Below are positions 10,554 through 22,589 of a stretch of 64,000 nt of DNA, piece by piece; position 1 is the stretch's first letter, and each line of letters opens with the position of its first letter. The notes beneath the pieces are model-generated. The model had not been told where the DNA came from, did not search any database, and was given only the letters and a program-made list of their open reading frames with translations. The DNA is taken from contig JAJEKV010000033.1 in assembly GCA_021234155.1 (NCBI GenBank), positions 14,451,422-14,515,421 of the forward strand, written 5' to 3'. The DNA comes from Isoetes taiwanensis. Lineage: Eukaryota > Streptophyta > Lycopodiopsida > Isoetales > Isoetaceae. The position numbers and the translations under genes are program-made.

Positions 10554-11252
10554 CTATTTCATGCTATTATAGGCAAATTCGACCAAGTAAATATAGTCAG
10601 CCCATTGTGATTGCTTACTCCACACATAACTTCGTAGCATATCTTCTATAATGCGATTTATGCGTTCTGTCGACCATCCGATGCGAGGATGATATGCCGT
10701 ACTCATAGCAAGCTTGGTTTGGATGGTGGTAAAGAAATCTTTCCAGAATGCACTTACAAACTTGGGATCCCTGTCGGATACTATAACGCGTGGCATTCCA
10801 TGCAATCTGAAGATCTCCTTTGTGAACAGCAAAGCAGTATCGAAAGATGTATCCGTAGTACGACATGGCAAGAAATGAGTCATCTTCGATAATTTGTCGA
10901 CCACTACCATGAATGCATCATAACCACGGAGAGTACGTGGAAGGCCCACAATAAAGTCCATGGTTATCACTTCCCATTTGGCATTGGGCACATCCAGAGG
11001 TTGCAATTCCCCAGGGATCCGCAACTGCTCAGCCTTGGTTTGCTGACACACCTGACACTGCTTAATATACCTGGCAATGTCCTTCTTCATAGAAGGCCAG
11101 AAATAACTGGGCGGATCTTGAAATAGGTTTTCATGAAACCTGCATGTCCCGCTATTATCTTTGTGGTATAAGAAATTACCCTCTTTCTTATATGAACGGA
11201 AAGCTTCACGTTCCTTATCTGTGCGTGCCTCCTTAGCCAGACTATCCCACAC
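10554..11252 (-). pseudogene. Ty3/gypsy integrase
   Basis: About 230 residues. The zinc-binding segment survives in part: IARYIKQCQVCQQTKAEQ gives the CxxC pair. The catalytic core follows with MDFIVGLP (first Asp), VSDRDPKF (second Asp) and the TERINRIIE segment carrying the Glu. The latter reads GWSTERINR where functional copies usually have DGQTERVNR. It runs directly into AYNSMK. The adjoining RNase H frame lies just upstream on the same strand with a small overlap, i.e. a broken polyprotein. The enzyme would insert element DNA into the genome. This copy is probably dead. Confidence 0.88.
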
Positions 11253-12095
11253 ATCTCGGAACCGACGGATCTATGGCTAAGGTCTGCTCTATCTGTTTCT
11301 CAAACTCACTGGTGAGCATGGAAATTGCATTACAATGGGTTCGCATTACCAGGGGATGGCGTGACAACGCATCGGCAACCACATTGTGTTTCCCAGGCTT
11401 ATACATAATCTCAAAATCATACTCCTCCAAAAATTCCATCCATCTTCTCTGACGGAGGTTGAGATTTGGCTGGGTCGATAGATAACGGAGACTCTGATGA
11501 TCTGTATCAAGGTGGAATCTTCTACCAAGAAGGTAGTGTCTCCATATTCGCAAAGCGCGAACGACAGCCAACAATTCCTGATCATGGGTAGGGTAGCCTG
11601 TTCTGTGTCATTCATCTTTTTAGAATCGTAGGCTATAACCCTTTCTTCTTGCATGAGAACTCCGCCGGTAGCAATCTTACTGGCATCTGTTGCTACTATC
11701 TTGTCCTTTTTCGGATCCGGCAATGTGAGGACGGGTGTTGATGTCAAAGCATCCTTAAGTTTCTGAAAACTGTCCTGGACCTTTGCTTTCCAATGTTCCA
11801 TCCAATCCTTGACTTTCTCATGCTTCGTAAGGTTGGTAAGAGGTGCTGCAATTTTTGCAAAATCCTTAACAAATTTCCGGTAATATCCTGCCAATTCCAA
11901 GAAACTTCGGACCTCTGACACATTACCAGGAATGGGCCAATCCTTAGCGCCTCTATTTTTTTCTTTGGATCCGTAGCAATTCAGCCGGTAGAAATAACAT
12001 GGCCTAAATAGTCCACCTTTGGGGTGGCAAGCGTGGTGGGAGTAAGATCTTTGGGCGTTGGTGCGGCCAAGCGGCGTGTCTTCTTCAAGGCTCAA
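11242..12095 (-). pseudogene. Ty3/gypsy reverse transcriptase 3' part and RNase H
   Basis: The 5' block reads ELAGYYRKFVKDFAKIAAPL (end of the RT thumb). It is followed by the RNase H start, IVATDASKIATGGVLMQ (a DAS-x-x-x-x-GGVL active-site region), and, after a frameshift near 11,575, LRIWRHYLLGRRFHLDTDHQ then KHNVVADALSRH (RNase H C-terminal region). The RT palm with its YxDD box is absent: upstream sequence jumps to gag-like coding at about 12,100, indicating an internal deletion. Confidence 0.88.
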
Positions 12096-12109
12096 TGCCT
12101 TAGCCTCAG

Positions 12110-12404
12110 CCCTCTGGCCCGACTTGGTCTATGGCCTTAACCATTCGCTTAATTGATGGGGCCAACCCTTCAATATAGCCTTCCACCGCCCTCTTTTCAT
12201 TCATACCCGGCACATGACCTCCAAAGCGCATGAATTCATCTGTGTAGGCACGGGTGACATACCCTTTTGCTCCAACCTATAAAAAGTTTGAATTTGTTGG
12301 CATTTGTGCGCACGAGGCACGTCATGCGACTTAAAAGCTTTGGCAAACTTCTTAAACTTGCATCTGCTTCTGTTTAGATACTTGGCTCTAGCATAGCCAA
12401 TCAC
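12110..12404 (-). pseudogene. Gypsy gag fragment abutting the RT remnant
   Basis: Minus strand: KFAKAFKSHDVPRAHKCQQI, then after a frameshift TRAYTDEFMRFGGHVPGM and AVEGYIEGLAPSIKRMV. This is the central retrotransposon gag helix pattern (LxxGMSV...F..L...VPG...M...F..GL). Gag C-terminus, protease and the first half of RT are missing between here and 12,095. Confidence 0.6.
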
Positions 12405-12419
12405 ACAGATCTGATCACA

Positions 12420-13150
12420 ATTTCGATAGATGAATACACGGGCAAATGCAGGTCAAATAGAGAGACAGAGATAGAAGGCAGATAAGGAGGACAAGATAGA
12501 GCTCTAAGATACTACCTCCCACTCCTCACTGACGGAAGAATAGTAGTCATCCATCGACAGTTCAGTCCGTGCGGCAGCGAAGAAGCGGTATTCATGCTAA
12601 TCGCACTCTCCAGCTTCCATAGACATGTAAGACTCCAGCAAAGTGTAGATCATATCATACTGATTAAGAGATCAATAGCACTGAGTATCTTTGACTTCGT
12701 CGTCCCATACCGTGGGTCTGGCAGGTTAATAGTCACCGCCGCCTACACGTCTGAAAGGAGGGCCGAAGAGCTCATAGTGGCCATACAAGGAGGAATGACG
12801 ACTAACATTTTGAGAAACTTGGGACGTACTATTGGTACAGCTCAGATCAAGAAATTCTTGGAAGATCACCCAGAATGTCGGTAATCATATCACTGCGATC
12901 AAAAATCTTGTACTGAAATAATCTATCTGATATTAATACAATATAAACTCCTTTGTTTTGCAAATAACTAATTGTCCAAACAATTATACCGCTAAACAAC
13001 AGAGGCAACCATAAAAACACTCATGATGAAGCTTATAACTTAATGCATCCAGCAAGAACAGCAAGGACTGCGTAACAAAATCGCCAATGTTTGGAGCAAG
13101 AAACACCGGCCTGATAATTTCAACCTCGCAACCTCTTCGAAGAATATGAG
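12420..13150. other. No gene recognised
   Basis: Contains one short open frame (12,594-12,884 plus) without any recognisable domain. No LTR end or target duplication was found that would bound the chromovirus remnant on this side. Confidence 0.4.
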
Positions 13151-13662
13151 ATGCCGACCCCCGAAGAGGAATTATCTCAAATAAAGTCGGACGTACAAGA
13201 AATAGGAGCACCGTTAGCAGAGCGAGCATCAAATACAGCGGACCAGAACGTCCAGTTGCCTCAGGCTCCCCCTCAGACCAAGGACAAGGGAAAGAAGAGG
13301 AGCCGAAGGAGGAGATTCCCCAGTATAGACTCATCCAATAGCATCTCTGACTCTGATTCGGAATTGGAAGATGTGGAAGATCAATCTGACCATCGATGAG
13401 GTCAAAACAGGGACAGGCAGGAGAGAGGGGCAGACTACCAAAGAAAGTAGATTCAGCCCTACGTAATGTATGGATAGCTCGCAAACTCAAGCAATTCTCA
13501 GGCAGCAACGGATCAGGAATGGAAGCCGAGGTCTGGCTTGATGAAATGAGGGAGTATGGTAATGCCTACAGAATGAGGGACAAGGACAAAATAACTTATC
13601 TCCGGCGGGAGGTGGATATGGCATATAATCTCACATATAGTCCATCATATCCATTCATGTAA
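13151..13662 (+). pseudogene. Retrotransposon gag fragment
   Basis: The first block (13,151-13,399) is a polar, basic-then-acidic segment (KDKGKKRSRRRRFPSIDSS). A frameshift near 13,396 leads into ARKLKQFSGSNGSGMEAEVW and LDEMREYGNAYRMRDKDKIT. The F-x-G-x-G-x-G-x-E-A-x-x-W-L-D-E-M pattern is typical of plant gypsy gag N-termini. It is cut off at about 13,625. It lies on the opposite strand to the chromovirus, so it is a separate insertion. Confidence 0.55.
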
Positions 13663-13669
13663 TGTTGAT

Positions 13670-14490
13670 CATAGAAATGAAATATAACTAAAGTAATTGG
13701 CACCATGCTTGCCATCTGAAGCACTGCAACATTAAATTCAAAACAATAAACCTTTGTAGCACACACCTTGAAGCATAATACTATAGATGTCATGTTTTCT
13801 CCAGTAATCTTTAGGATTACAGTGCCTTGGCAGCTTGCAGGAGATTAAGGCGAGTTCCATCAATTACACCACACATGTCGGGAAGGTCATTAAAGTATTT
13901 TGAAGCGGGCTATAATTCTAATAAAATTTGGATGCCATTAGGAATATGGACGTACTTGGAATACAACTTATCCTTGTTTAAAAGATATTTAGTTATCACT
14001 TTCGTATAACTCTGAATAGTTGACGATTCCATGTTATAAGTATCTCCTATGCATTAGCTGTAGTTGATGCAGCACCATTGCTATTGCTTTGTCAAGTTCC
14101 ACAGGAGCCCGTACATAATCAAATTGCCCTACTGAAATGAATGGCCTACTGCTATTCTCCAAGTAGTTGTAAATAGAATTTAACCTCCTCAACTACATCA
14201 AACATCGACAAACATTTTCTGAAGCTCAAATAAGTCAATTCAGACGGTGAGCTACCTTCATTTGCTTTTTTCACTCCCAGTTATTCCTTGCACCTTTTTT
14301 ATTGATGCGATTTTTGTTATTCGTGGAGAACATAACTCACTAGGTGCATTTGTATATGCTGATGGTCAACCAAGTGGTCATGACCATATTGCAGCACTTA
14401 TAAATATCTCTCGCGGCCACTCTAATTAACAAATACTGAGTTTGAGGAGGCTACATAGCAGATTCATGATGTAAACCAATACCATTTGTT
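13670..14490. other. No gene recognised
   Basis: AT-rich sequence with only short open frames. No repeat structure was identified by eye. Confidence 0.4.
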
Positions 14491-14751
14491 GTGAAACCAT
14501 TTTCAAATAAAAATGGAAGATCTATGGAGTATGTTGAATTTAACAAGATTTTAAAAAGAGGTCGATTCAAGGCAAAAGATGTGTTTGCATTGTCAAGAGT
14601 CATTGGCAAAAGAGGCGAAAATAACCATTTGATCTGCTATATAGCTGGCATTACTAATAGCTTGGCTATATTGTTGGTCAGGTATGCTGAAGCAATTGGT
14701 AGATATATCCAAGGGACTGTGTTAAGGATCAAGAGGCTCTAATGCCAAAAT

Positions 14752-15593
14752 TGATACGAATGCAAAATCCTATGGCAAACCAATAATCACTGAGTAAGTT
14801 TAAACAAGCAAAAGATAACTCAAATTACAAAGTTCAGCCTCCAAGACTAAGCTCACCACCCAAACGGGCTGTCTTGAGCAAGAGAATTCCAGAAAAGGGC
14901 TGAATTTTGGAATATGACATTTTATGTGAGAAACCAAATTCAACCACTAGAGAGGTCTGTCTCCAGCAAAATCACAAATTTAGGAAATGGAATCAAGAAT
15001 AGGCTAAGGCTTGGCTTTGGGACATCACCAAGGATTGAGAATTCAACCCAACTCAATTAGTCCTTTATACAGTAGGCTTTATCAAGAGTTCTCAAAATTA
15101 TATGGAATGGAAATAATGGATCGAAGAATAGTTGATGACGGCTTGAGGATTTCACACTGAAGCTAGGTAAGGCATAAGAGCTGGGTCGATTGTCGGATCT
15201 GTAATATGGGTCGATTGTCGGATCTGTAATAGAAGTCCGATTTGTTGAGTAGGGGGCGTGATCCGATTCTTTGAAGTATTGTAGCTTGTCGTAACTATTG
15301 TAGAGATAATCGCTTACCCCAGATGTCGACTTCCTCTTCTGTTCGCCCTTATATAACCCATTGTAACTCTCTTTTTTGTCAAAACGGTTCGCCACTCCCT
15401 TTTAGAGAACGTCTCGATACCTTATATTAGAGAAAAGGCATTGCGGTATATTAACTTTCAATTTTAACTTTGAAGAATCCACGCTTAGATTAAACCTTAT
15501 CTTGTATTAACTATTTAACAAATGGCATAGATATTTGTCTTTTTTCTCTTTCTCTTGCTCCACACACCCACTCCCCCGAGCACCACCATATCA
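14752..15593 (-). repeat. LTR, distal copy
   Basis: About 842 bp. Begins TGATATGGTGG on the minus strand and ends CA before the primer-site-like sequence. Contains an internal 27-bp direct duplication (GGGTCGATTGTCGGATCTGT... at about 15,183-15,236) that the other LTR lacks. Confidence 0.55.
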
Positions 15594-15989
15594 ATCTAGA
15601 AAATAATCAAGTCTAGCCCTTTAGACTAAAAAGTGTTTATTATAATAATATTGGACAATTCTAAGATTTCACCTACCTCCCACGGAGATAAATACTTAAC
15701 TAACCTACTTTAAGTAGGCAATTTTGCAAATTTGCCTTTTCCTTTTTGAACTTTGTGCGCAAATGCAACTTGTTTATTTGTCTTGGTGCTTGGTTGGTGA
15801 AAGTTCTTCTATTCAAACACTTGGGTGAAGGTCCACTAGGACAAGTATTTGGTCTATATTACATTACCTTGATCCCTTCACTCACCTCGGTTGCCTCAGT
15901 CATTTTGGTCTCCTTTTGCATTTAATTTCGGGCAGTCTACTTTAAGATGTAGTTCTCTACAATAAAAACATCCACTTTTCTTTGGCGAA

Positions 15990-16962
15990 GATCAGTCAAT
16001 TTGATTGTCCCAACTTGTTTTTAAAGCTTGGTCTTGATTATCTCCCATGTTTGGTTTGGATCTCTTGTTTTCTTTGTCTGAGTTCTTCCTATTGCTTACT
16101 TTGTCATTGCCTGCTTTGTCATTGCCCTTATTATCAGGATATCCTTCCCATATGCTGCAATTTATTGAATCTGGATTTAACTTTCTTTTCGCGGCGATAG
16201 CTTTCTTTATAGCCTCTTCTAAAGTATGAGGATCTACAAAGCTCAATTTTGCATATAAAGTATTTTTAAGCTCTGCTATATACTTGTGTAGCAGTTTCTT
16301 CTCATTCAATCCGTCCATTTGAGTAGACAAGTACTGGATTTTTTATGTATACTGATAAATTGATTCGTTATCGCCTTGTTTGAAGAGGTCCCATTTTCGT
16401 TTGACGTCGTTATGATAATTAGCAATCAGGTTATAATATTTGAAAGCTTTTCTAAAGCTTTCCCATGTAAAAATCTTTGGTTCCATTTTTTTTCCTTGCC
16501 ACCAAGTTCTAGCCATATCTGTCAAATATTTATCCATGGCTTGAAGCTTCTGTTTTTCTGTAGCTTGTACCAGTTCGAAGTAGCTTTCCCATATGGAAAT
16601 AAATCCGAGAACTGTAGGCGGGTTTCTCTTTTCTTCAGAGAATGTGAATAAACCTATAACTTTTTCCAACCATTTACATGAAGAAGCGATGAGTGAGATG
16701 GTGGTGCATTAATCAATCTTGCATCCGCTGATTGATTACGTGGTGCGTTACTTTGCATGAGAGGCTTGGGCAGAAATTTATAGGCTAAACACAAATATTC
16801 TAGAGATCTTTGGCATTTTACTTGATTGGAGGAGGTGAGAATAACCATTTGGTCTACTATATAGCTGACATTGTTAATAGCTTGGCTATATTGTTGGTTA
16901 GGTATATCGAAGCGATTGGTAGACATATCCAGTTGATTTGGGTTGAGGATCAAGAGGCTCAC
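15990..16962 (-). pseudogene. LTR-retrotransposon gag with partial zinc knuckle
   Basis: Minus-strand blocks in order: IPNQQYSQAINNVSYIVDQM (N-terminus), WESYFELVQATEKQKLQAM, DMARTWWQGKKMEPKIFTWE (the A-x-x-W-W of gag core domains), FKQGDNESIYQYT, then after a stop at about 16,340 LKNTLYAKLSFVDPHTLEEA. A Lys/Asn-rich stretch leads to CFYCRELHLKVDC (about 15,940), a zinc knuckle one residue short of CX2CX4HX4C. No pol follows before the next LTR. Confidence 0.65.
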
Positions 16963-16973
16963 GATACCAAAAT

Positions 16974-17770
16974 TGATCTTTTAATGCAAAATCTTATGGC
17001 AAAGCAATAACCATTGAGTAAGTTTAAAACAAGCAAAAAATATAACTCAAATAACAAAGTCCAGCCTCCAAAGCTAAGCTCACCATCTAACCTACTGTCA
17101 CGAGCAAGAGACTTCCAAAGAAGACTGAAGTTTAAAAATATGAGATTTATAAGAGAAACCAAATTCAACCACTAGAGAGGTCCATCTCCATCAAAATCAC
17201 AAATTTAGGAAAAGAGCTAGAAATCAAGAATAGGCTAAGGCTTGGCTTTGGGACACCATCAAGAATTGAGAATTCAACCCAATTCAATCAATCCTTTATA
17301 TAGTAGGCTTTATCAAGAGTTCACAAAATTATATGGAATGGAAATAATGGTTTGAAGAATAGCTGATGGCGGCTTGAGGATTTCATACTAAAGTTGGGTA
17401 AGGCATAAGAGTTAGTCGGTCGTCGGATATATATGAAGTTCGATTTGTTGAGAGGTCGGCGTCCGGGTTGAAGTATTGTAGCTTGTCGCCAAGGTTCTTG
17501 TTTGAAGACGAACCCATTTACCCCAAATGTCGACTTCCTCTTCTATCCGCCCTTATATAACCCATTGTATCTCCCTTTTTTTGTCGATACCTTATATTAG
17601 AGAGAAGGCATTGCCGTTTATTAACTTCCAATTTTAACTCTTAAGAATACACGCTAGACTGTATTAACTATTCAACAGATGTTTGGTTGCAAGGTTAGGC
17701 ATAGACATTCCTGTCATTCTTTCTCTTTCTCTTGCTCCACACAGCCACTCCCTCGAGCACTACCATATCA
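16974..17770 (-). repeat. LTR, proximal copy
   Basis: About 797 bp, TGATATGGTAG start at 17,770. Alignable with 14,752-15,593 across its length, with many substitutions, so an old duplication. Confidence 0.55.
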
Positions 17771-17789
17771 GAAACTTAGACTCAGAGAG

Positions 17790-20700
17790 AGTGGAACTCG
17801 ATACAGAATTCATCTTGAAACTGGATGGCATTGAACCGGAATTCCAAACCCCATGCTAAAGGCCCATTATACACTAGCAAGCGGTGTAGTTTTGGAAGTT
17901 TCTAGAAGAATATTTCTAGAACTTTATGGAACTTTAGAGAGTGTTCCAAAAGGTTCTTAGAGGAATATTCTTCTAACTTCATGAAGGTTTTTGGAATACT
18001 TTATAGGAATATTCTCGTATAAATATGGATGACGAGCATCTATGTATGCTATTTGTATGGTCATCACATTGGAATTGGATAGGACCATTCATAACTTATC
18101 CAGAGCAAGTTTTGGAGCCGATATTTAAATTTACTTTAGCACCTTTCTGATTCTAGAGCTTCCATATTTGCAAGTGAGTGCTTGCCTTTTTTTTTTACAT
18201 GAGAGAGAGGTTAGGAAGTGTGCCAAACCACGGGCTACTATTATAGAGGCTTCTGACAGTGAGAATGGAAAAATACTTTAAATGATGATCCTTCGGTCTC
18301 ATAGATGTAAGTGTGTGACTCTTGGATTAGGCGAGCGGATGCCCCGACCCTGCGTGGTATGTAACCTTGTCGAATTTTGTGACAAATGAAAATATGACAC
18401 GCGGGTGGTTGGAGTGGAAGGCGACTTGGACCATTTCAACTACCAAAAGCGGTGTTTAGGGTGCGACTTAAAACTCCAATGGTTGTCAAAGCGCATTAAG
18501 ATTTTTCTTCGTGTAGGCTGGGTAGAACTTGGTGTTGTTTTGGTGTGCGACCTTCAAGGACGTGGCTTCTTTGCTTTAAGGGATTCGTGGGTATTGTACT
18601 AAGGATGCGGAGATGCGTCACTTTTGGATCCATATGCATAACATTAGCCAGAGGCAAACAAAGATTGAAAGGACTTATATCTTTAGTATGAAGAGGCATA
18701 ACATATCTAGCACGCTATAGTTTTGTTAAATACCATGGATCTATTGTTAGCTTGATAGCATTATGAACTTCATATGTTTGAAACTCTCTGTAAGGCAACA
18801 TATCATGCAGCTAGGTAAACTCTTCACCACATTTGGAAGGCCATCCGCAGCAGCTCAAATAGGAGCAAGTAGAGGTTATAACTTTTAAAAGGGTGCATAC
18901 ATGTGCACATATGGACTTGGCAATGGAAATTTTGCTTAGAGATCTACAGGCATCTTGGCAAGGAAACATAATTCTATTCTGACAAAGAGAAGACGTGAAA
19001 GAAACACGGATATATATGTGGAAAAAATGATTGCAATTTGTGTTTGACTTTTGATTGATGCTATCCCTTTGTTGTTGTTGGGGGTTGGGGGACAAATCAT
19101 TTTGATTTGTGCTTAACGGGGTCCAAACCCCTAGGTCTATTATATCTCAGTTTCATATCTACAAGTTAGGTGAAAATTGCATCTACTCATGAGTTGTTGT
19201 GCTTCCAAATCCAGCCCTTGGTATTATTGCAGTTTATGCTTGTCTGTGTTTGACCCAGACTTGACCCATCTTAGGGTTGCCAATTAGTATAAAGCTAGTG
19301 TGATGATAAACAATGTGTACTTATGGTCGTAAAATAAGGTGTCAATCATGTTTCATATTAGTGCATAAAATATGTTATAATTTCATATAATTTTCTTGTA
19401 TATATTTGTATTCATGTTAGTATGAAGTTGATGTGGAGGCAAGAGTTTGACCAATTAGCGATTGATGTTGCATTTAGGCTTTTATTCTCTGGATGTTCCT
19501 GTGTATCCAGGTAACGAAGGCCATATAGTGTGTCGGATTTCAGCAAAATGTGCCAGAGCTATGAATCCATAAGGCATGTATTGTGAGTTCAAGCAAAAAA
19601 GAATTGATTGTTTCTTTTTGTAGGTCAGGTCCTATGCACTAAATTCCCTTATGCAATGTCGAATTTTTGCTGGATTGAGGTGGAATGGTTGATGGTTTTG
19701 CTAGTTATGTTCACTTTCTCGAACCATTTATTTCTATTTTTATCTTTGTTTTCCTTATGCAGTGCGAGAACAAATGAAGATGTGGCCCTTTCTTAAATCT
19801 AGCTTGATGGGGCCTTTGGCCTCTTATCAAGCTTAGCACTTTAGTTAATATAGCTCTCATCATACAAACCATGTATAAATGAGTGTCTTATATTGAACAA
19901 AAATCTCTTATCTTGTGGGCTGAGTCTCGTGCTTCTTCTTTTTCTCTCATTCTTTCATGCGTTGCTTTCATATTTCTAACAAGCAACCCGTCTTATTGGG
20001 CTCGAACCCGCCCGAAGCGAGGCGAAGTCATATGATCAAGGTGCCATGAGTTTAAACTCGGGAGCTGCATGAAGAACAACTCATAGAGGAGAGGAATACA
20101 TACGAGATTGCTAAATTTTATTGTTTTCAAAACATCTTTATGGTTTTTTTCGTATCATTGATTCAAAGCCATTGATTGGCAATATATTTTCGATATTGTG
20201 CGGATCGATGGCCATTGCTATTTTCACAAAAAATAAAAAGCCAGTTCCTATGGTCTGGATGAAACATATGGTATTGAAATTCCATTGAGGGCTTCACTGA
20301 TCTGTTCCATCTTCCATCCGCTCCAATTCTGCAACAAAATGATCTCTCGCCAGTATCGGCATGGGCAAACACAACACAGACATCGTGTCTGTTGACCAGG
20401 CCTCCTCTCCTTATATCAGCATGCGGCCCTTTCCTTTTATATACCATAGCCAAAATAGCCAAAACACAAGAATCCAGACCTTTAATGCAATTAAAAGCTG
20501 CTCCAACATGGTTAAATCGATTTTACATACAATGCGTGCCAAAATTATAGTCCCAACCATGCGAGAAAAACCCTTCCGCAATAGAGATGAAATATTACAT
20601 GTTGATATTGAAGATTGACAATAATACAATAGACTAGTAATGGTGCCCAACGTTGCTAGGCATAAGTTGGTTGTATGTTTATTTCTTAAAAACTCTTGTA

Positions 20701-20860
20701 TGAACGTCATGCTGCAACAAATGTTGAACATTATGAGGGATGGTTAATCATTGCTATGATCATTAAGTTACCTACAAAGTTTACGGAAATTGATGTGTAT
20801 AGATTTGAATCTTTGCTTATTGCATATTTCATATATATTTTATAAAATATGCAAAGCGTG
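17790..20860. other. No gene recognised
   Basis: Three kilobases with scattered short open frames on both strands, none with a recognisable domain or splice structure. 17,890-18,020 has decayed TTCTAGAA/GGAATATTC words. Homopolymers occur at about 18,188. Confidence 0.4.
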
Positions 20861-20875
20861 ATGTGAGTTAGGGTT

Positions 20876-21030
20876 TGAGATGTATGTGAAATGGGATACA
20901 TACGAGATGTATGTGAAATGGGATACAATATGCCTAATAAGGTTACCAATTTTAACGTAAGAGTGATGCGATGTTGGTAAAACATCGTACTGATATGATG
21001 TTGGTAAAACTGACATTTTGCATGTTGGTA
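20876..21030. repeat. Short tandem repeats (27-bp x2 and ATGTTGGTAAAAC words)
   Basis: GAGATGTATGTGAAATGGGA plus ATACATAC occurs twice head to tail at about 20,877-20,930. A GATG(C/A)TGTTGGTAAAAC-like motif then recurs three times at 20,968-21,030. Confidence 0.6.
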
Positions 21031-21823
21031 TAATTACTTGGTGTAGTGTGGATGAATGAATCTTGTTCAATATCAAACTAATGCAAGTGGCATTATATTC
21101 CTTCCTCTATGATGCTACACATAACATGTTATTCTCAACATTGTCGTTATTGCTATGCTATTTGAAGTTCTGTATTTAGTATAACCACAATTTATTTTCA
21201 AAATTGTGATCTTGTTTTTAGATCACAAACCATATCTTTATAACCTAAAGATTGTCAAAGGTTACGGATGGTATTAGGTATAAGAATACCCAGTAAATCT
21301 TGACGATGGCACTTTGTGGATTGAAATAGAAGAATCAAATCTGGGGTTTTATTTCTCTGGCGTTTAGGCTCAAAGCATGCCGATGCAGCTGGCGAATATG
21401 GCGGCTCCATGCTTGTGTAGGCAGCTGTGGCAGCTATGGCTATGTATTTACTGTAGGAGGAACCGTGGTAGTTATGGCGTAAGGCTGGTTGAGGCAAAAC
21501 CACCTTGTTAGGCATGATTAGCGAGTGAAGAGCATAAGACGTGTTGTAGGTGTTTGAATCCCTCCAAATATTACTTCTGCATCTCCGTGAAAGAGCGCCA
21601 TCTGTGTTTGATGAGATGAAAGGAGGGACATATGCCTCGTGTTTTCGCCAACGTTTTTGCCTTGAGATTTTTTGCATGACCTATGTTTTCCTTTTGTAAT
21701 ACAGATGGAAGGAGGGACATATTGCCTTCAAGCTTTCTGGATAATCTGTGTTTTGCAGGGGTTGAGCTGTGCAGCAGATCCTTGCCATAGCCACAAAAGA
21801 AAAACTTGTTGAAGATCTTCAAA

Positions 21824-21884
21824 GGCTAGTTCGTCAGGTAAGCCAAGGGCATAGGATTCTTGTTGGGGTTCGATTCCCCTAGCC
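21824..21884 (+). repeat. tRNA-like 61-nt sequence (SINE head or truncated tRNA)
   Basis: GGCTAG at the 5' end pairs with CTAGCC at the 3' end, and a T-arm GGGGTTCGATTCCCC lies just inside. At 61 nt it is about ten bases too short for a standard tRNA: the D and anticodon arms cannot both form. It is therefore probably a pseudogene or SINE head. Confidence 0.4.
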
Positions 21885-21963
21885 ACAGTGCATTTGCAAG
21901 TCCAAGTTGTATGAGGATTAGAAATTAAGCCATAAGCATCGGATTGTTGAGTCATGGAGTGTT

Positions 21964-22575
21964 TTTTTTTTGTGTTGAAGGACGTCAGACTTTATTCAAT
22001 CAAAGAGTCAAATACAAGTATAAATGCAGAGACAGGGAATAAAATCTCGCGGATAGCGAGAGACCCACCGAAAGTGAAGAAACACTGCCTAAGCATAAGA
22101 GTGCACATCAAATACTCCTCAAAAAATCAATAAGCCTCTTGCGAGGGGCAAGTGAAGAACAATGATACGACTTTACAATGTAACCTTGAGCTTCTTGGAG
22201 AACCACGATTATCTGCCACATCGGACCTTTGAAGATTACCAATCTTCGTCTTTTTCAAATAGTCCAAAGCAACCATCCTGGCTGCTAGATGAAAAGCACG
22301 GCCTTGTAACTCGTCCGTGTACTTGGGTAAATTGCCAAAAGCGGTTGTTGACTTGTTAGTGAAACACGAAAAAGGGAAAACAACCAGTCCCATACTGTCT
22401 AAGGTGTTCACACATGAAAAAGCAATGCTCAATGGTCTCAGATCCACGCTTGCATACTGGACACTGATTTGATATTCTAGGGTTAAACTTATGGACAAGC
22501 ACATTAACCCGCAGACACCTATGAAGAATCTGCCACCAAAGAACTGCCACTTTAGGATGAAGTAGCTTGTCCCAT
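21964..22575 (-). mobile_element. 5'-truncated L1-type LINE
   Basis: On the minus strand the element begins within the zinc-binding RT C-terminal domain (zf-RVT): LWWQILHRCLRVNVLVHKFN, then NQCPVCKRGSETIEHCFFMC, the CPxC...ETxxHxFFxC signature. It runs through a 3' UTR with an AATAAA signal to an A-tail (poly-T at 21,962-21,971). ATGGAGTGTT at 21,954-21,963 and 22,576-22,585 looks like a 10-bp target-site duplication, giving a 612-bp insertion. The open frame shifts near 22,360. The element is dead. Confidence 0.7.
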
Positions 22576-22589
22576 ATGGAGTGTTGTTA

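Larger units (their letters stand above)
14560..17770 (-). mobile_element. LTR-gag-LTR-gag arrangement of a minus-strand LTR element
   Basis: Two related ~0.8-kb LTR-like blocks (14,752-15,593 and 16,974-17,770) share TGATATGG starts and long alignable stretches. Read on the minus strand, each is followed by the same primer-site region (TGGTATCGTGAGCC at about 16,965; TGGCATTAGAGCC at about 14,745, both variants of TGGTATCAGAGCC). Each then continues into the same gag N-terminal sequence (IPNQQYSQAINNVSYIVDQM; second copy 14,560-14,735). Because internal sequence follows both LTRs, this is a tandem or nested product and not one simple element. Only gag is present. Confidence 0.6.

Noticed and set aside
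20000-20085. A tRNA gene suggested by GAGTTTAAACTCGGG
   Set aside because: No acceptor stem or A box at the right distance.
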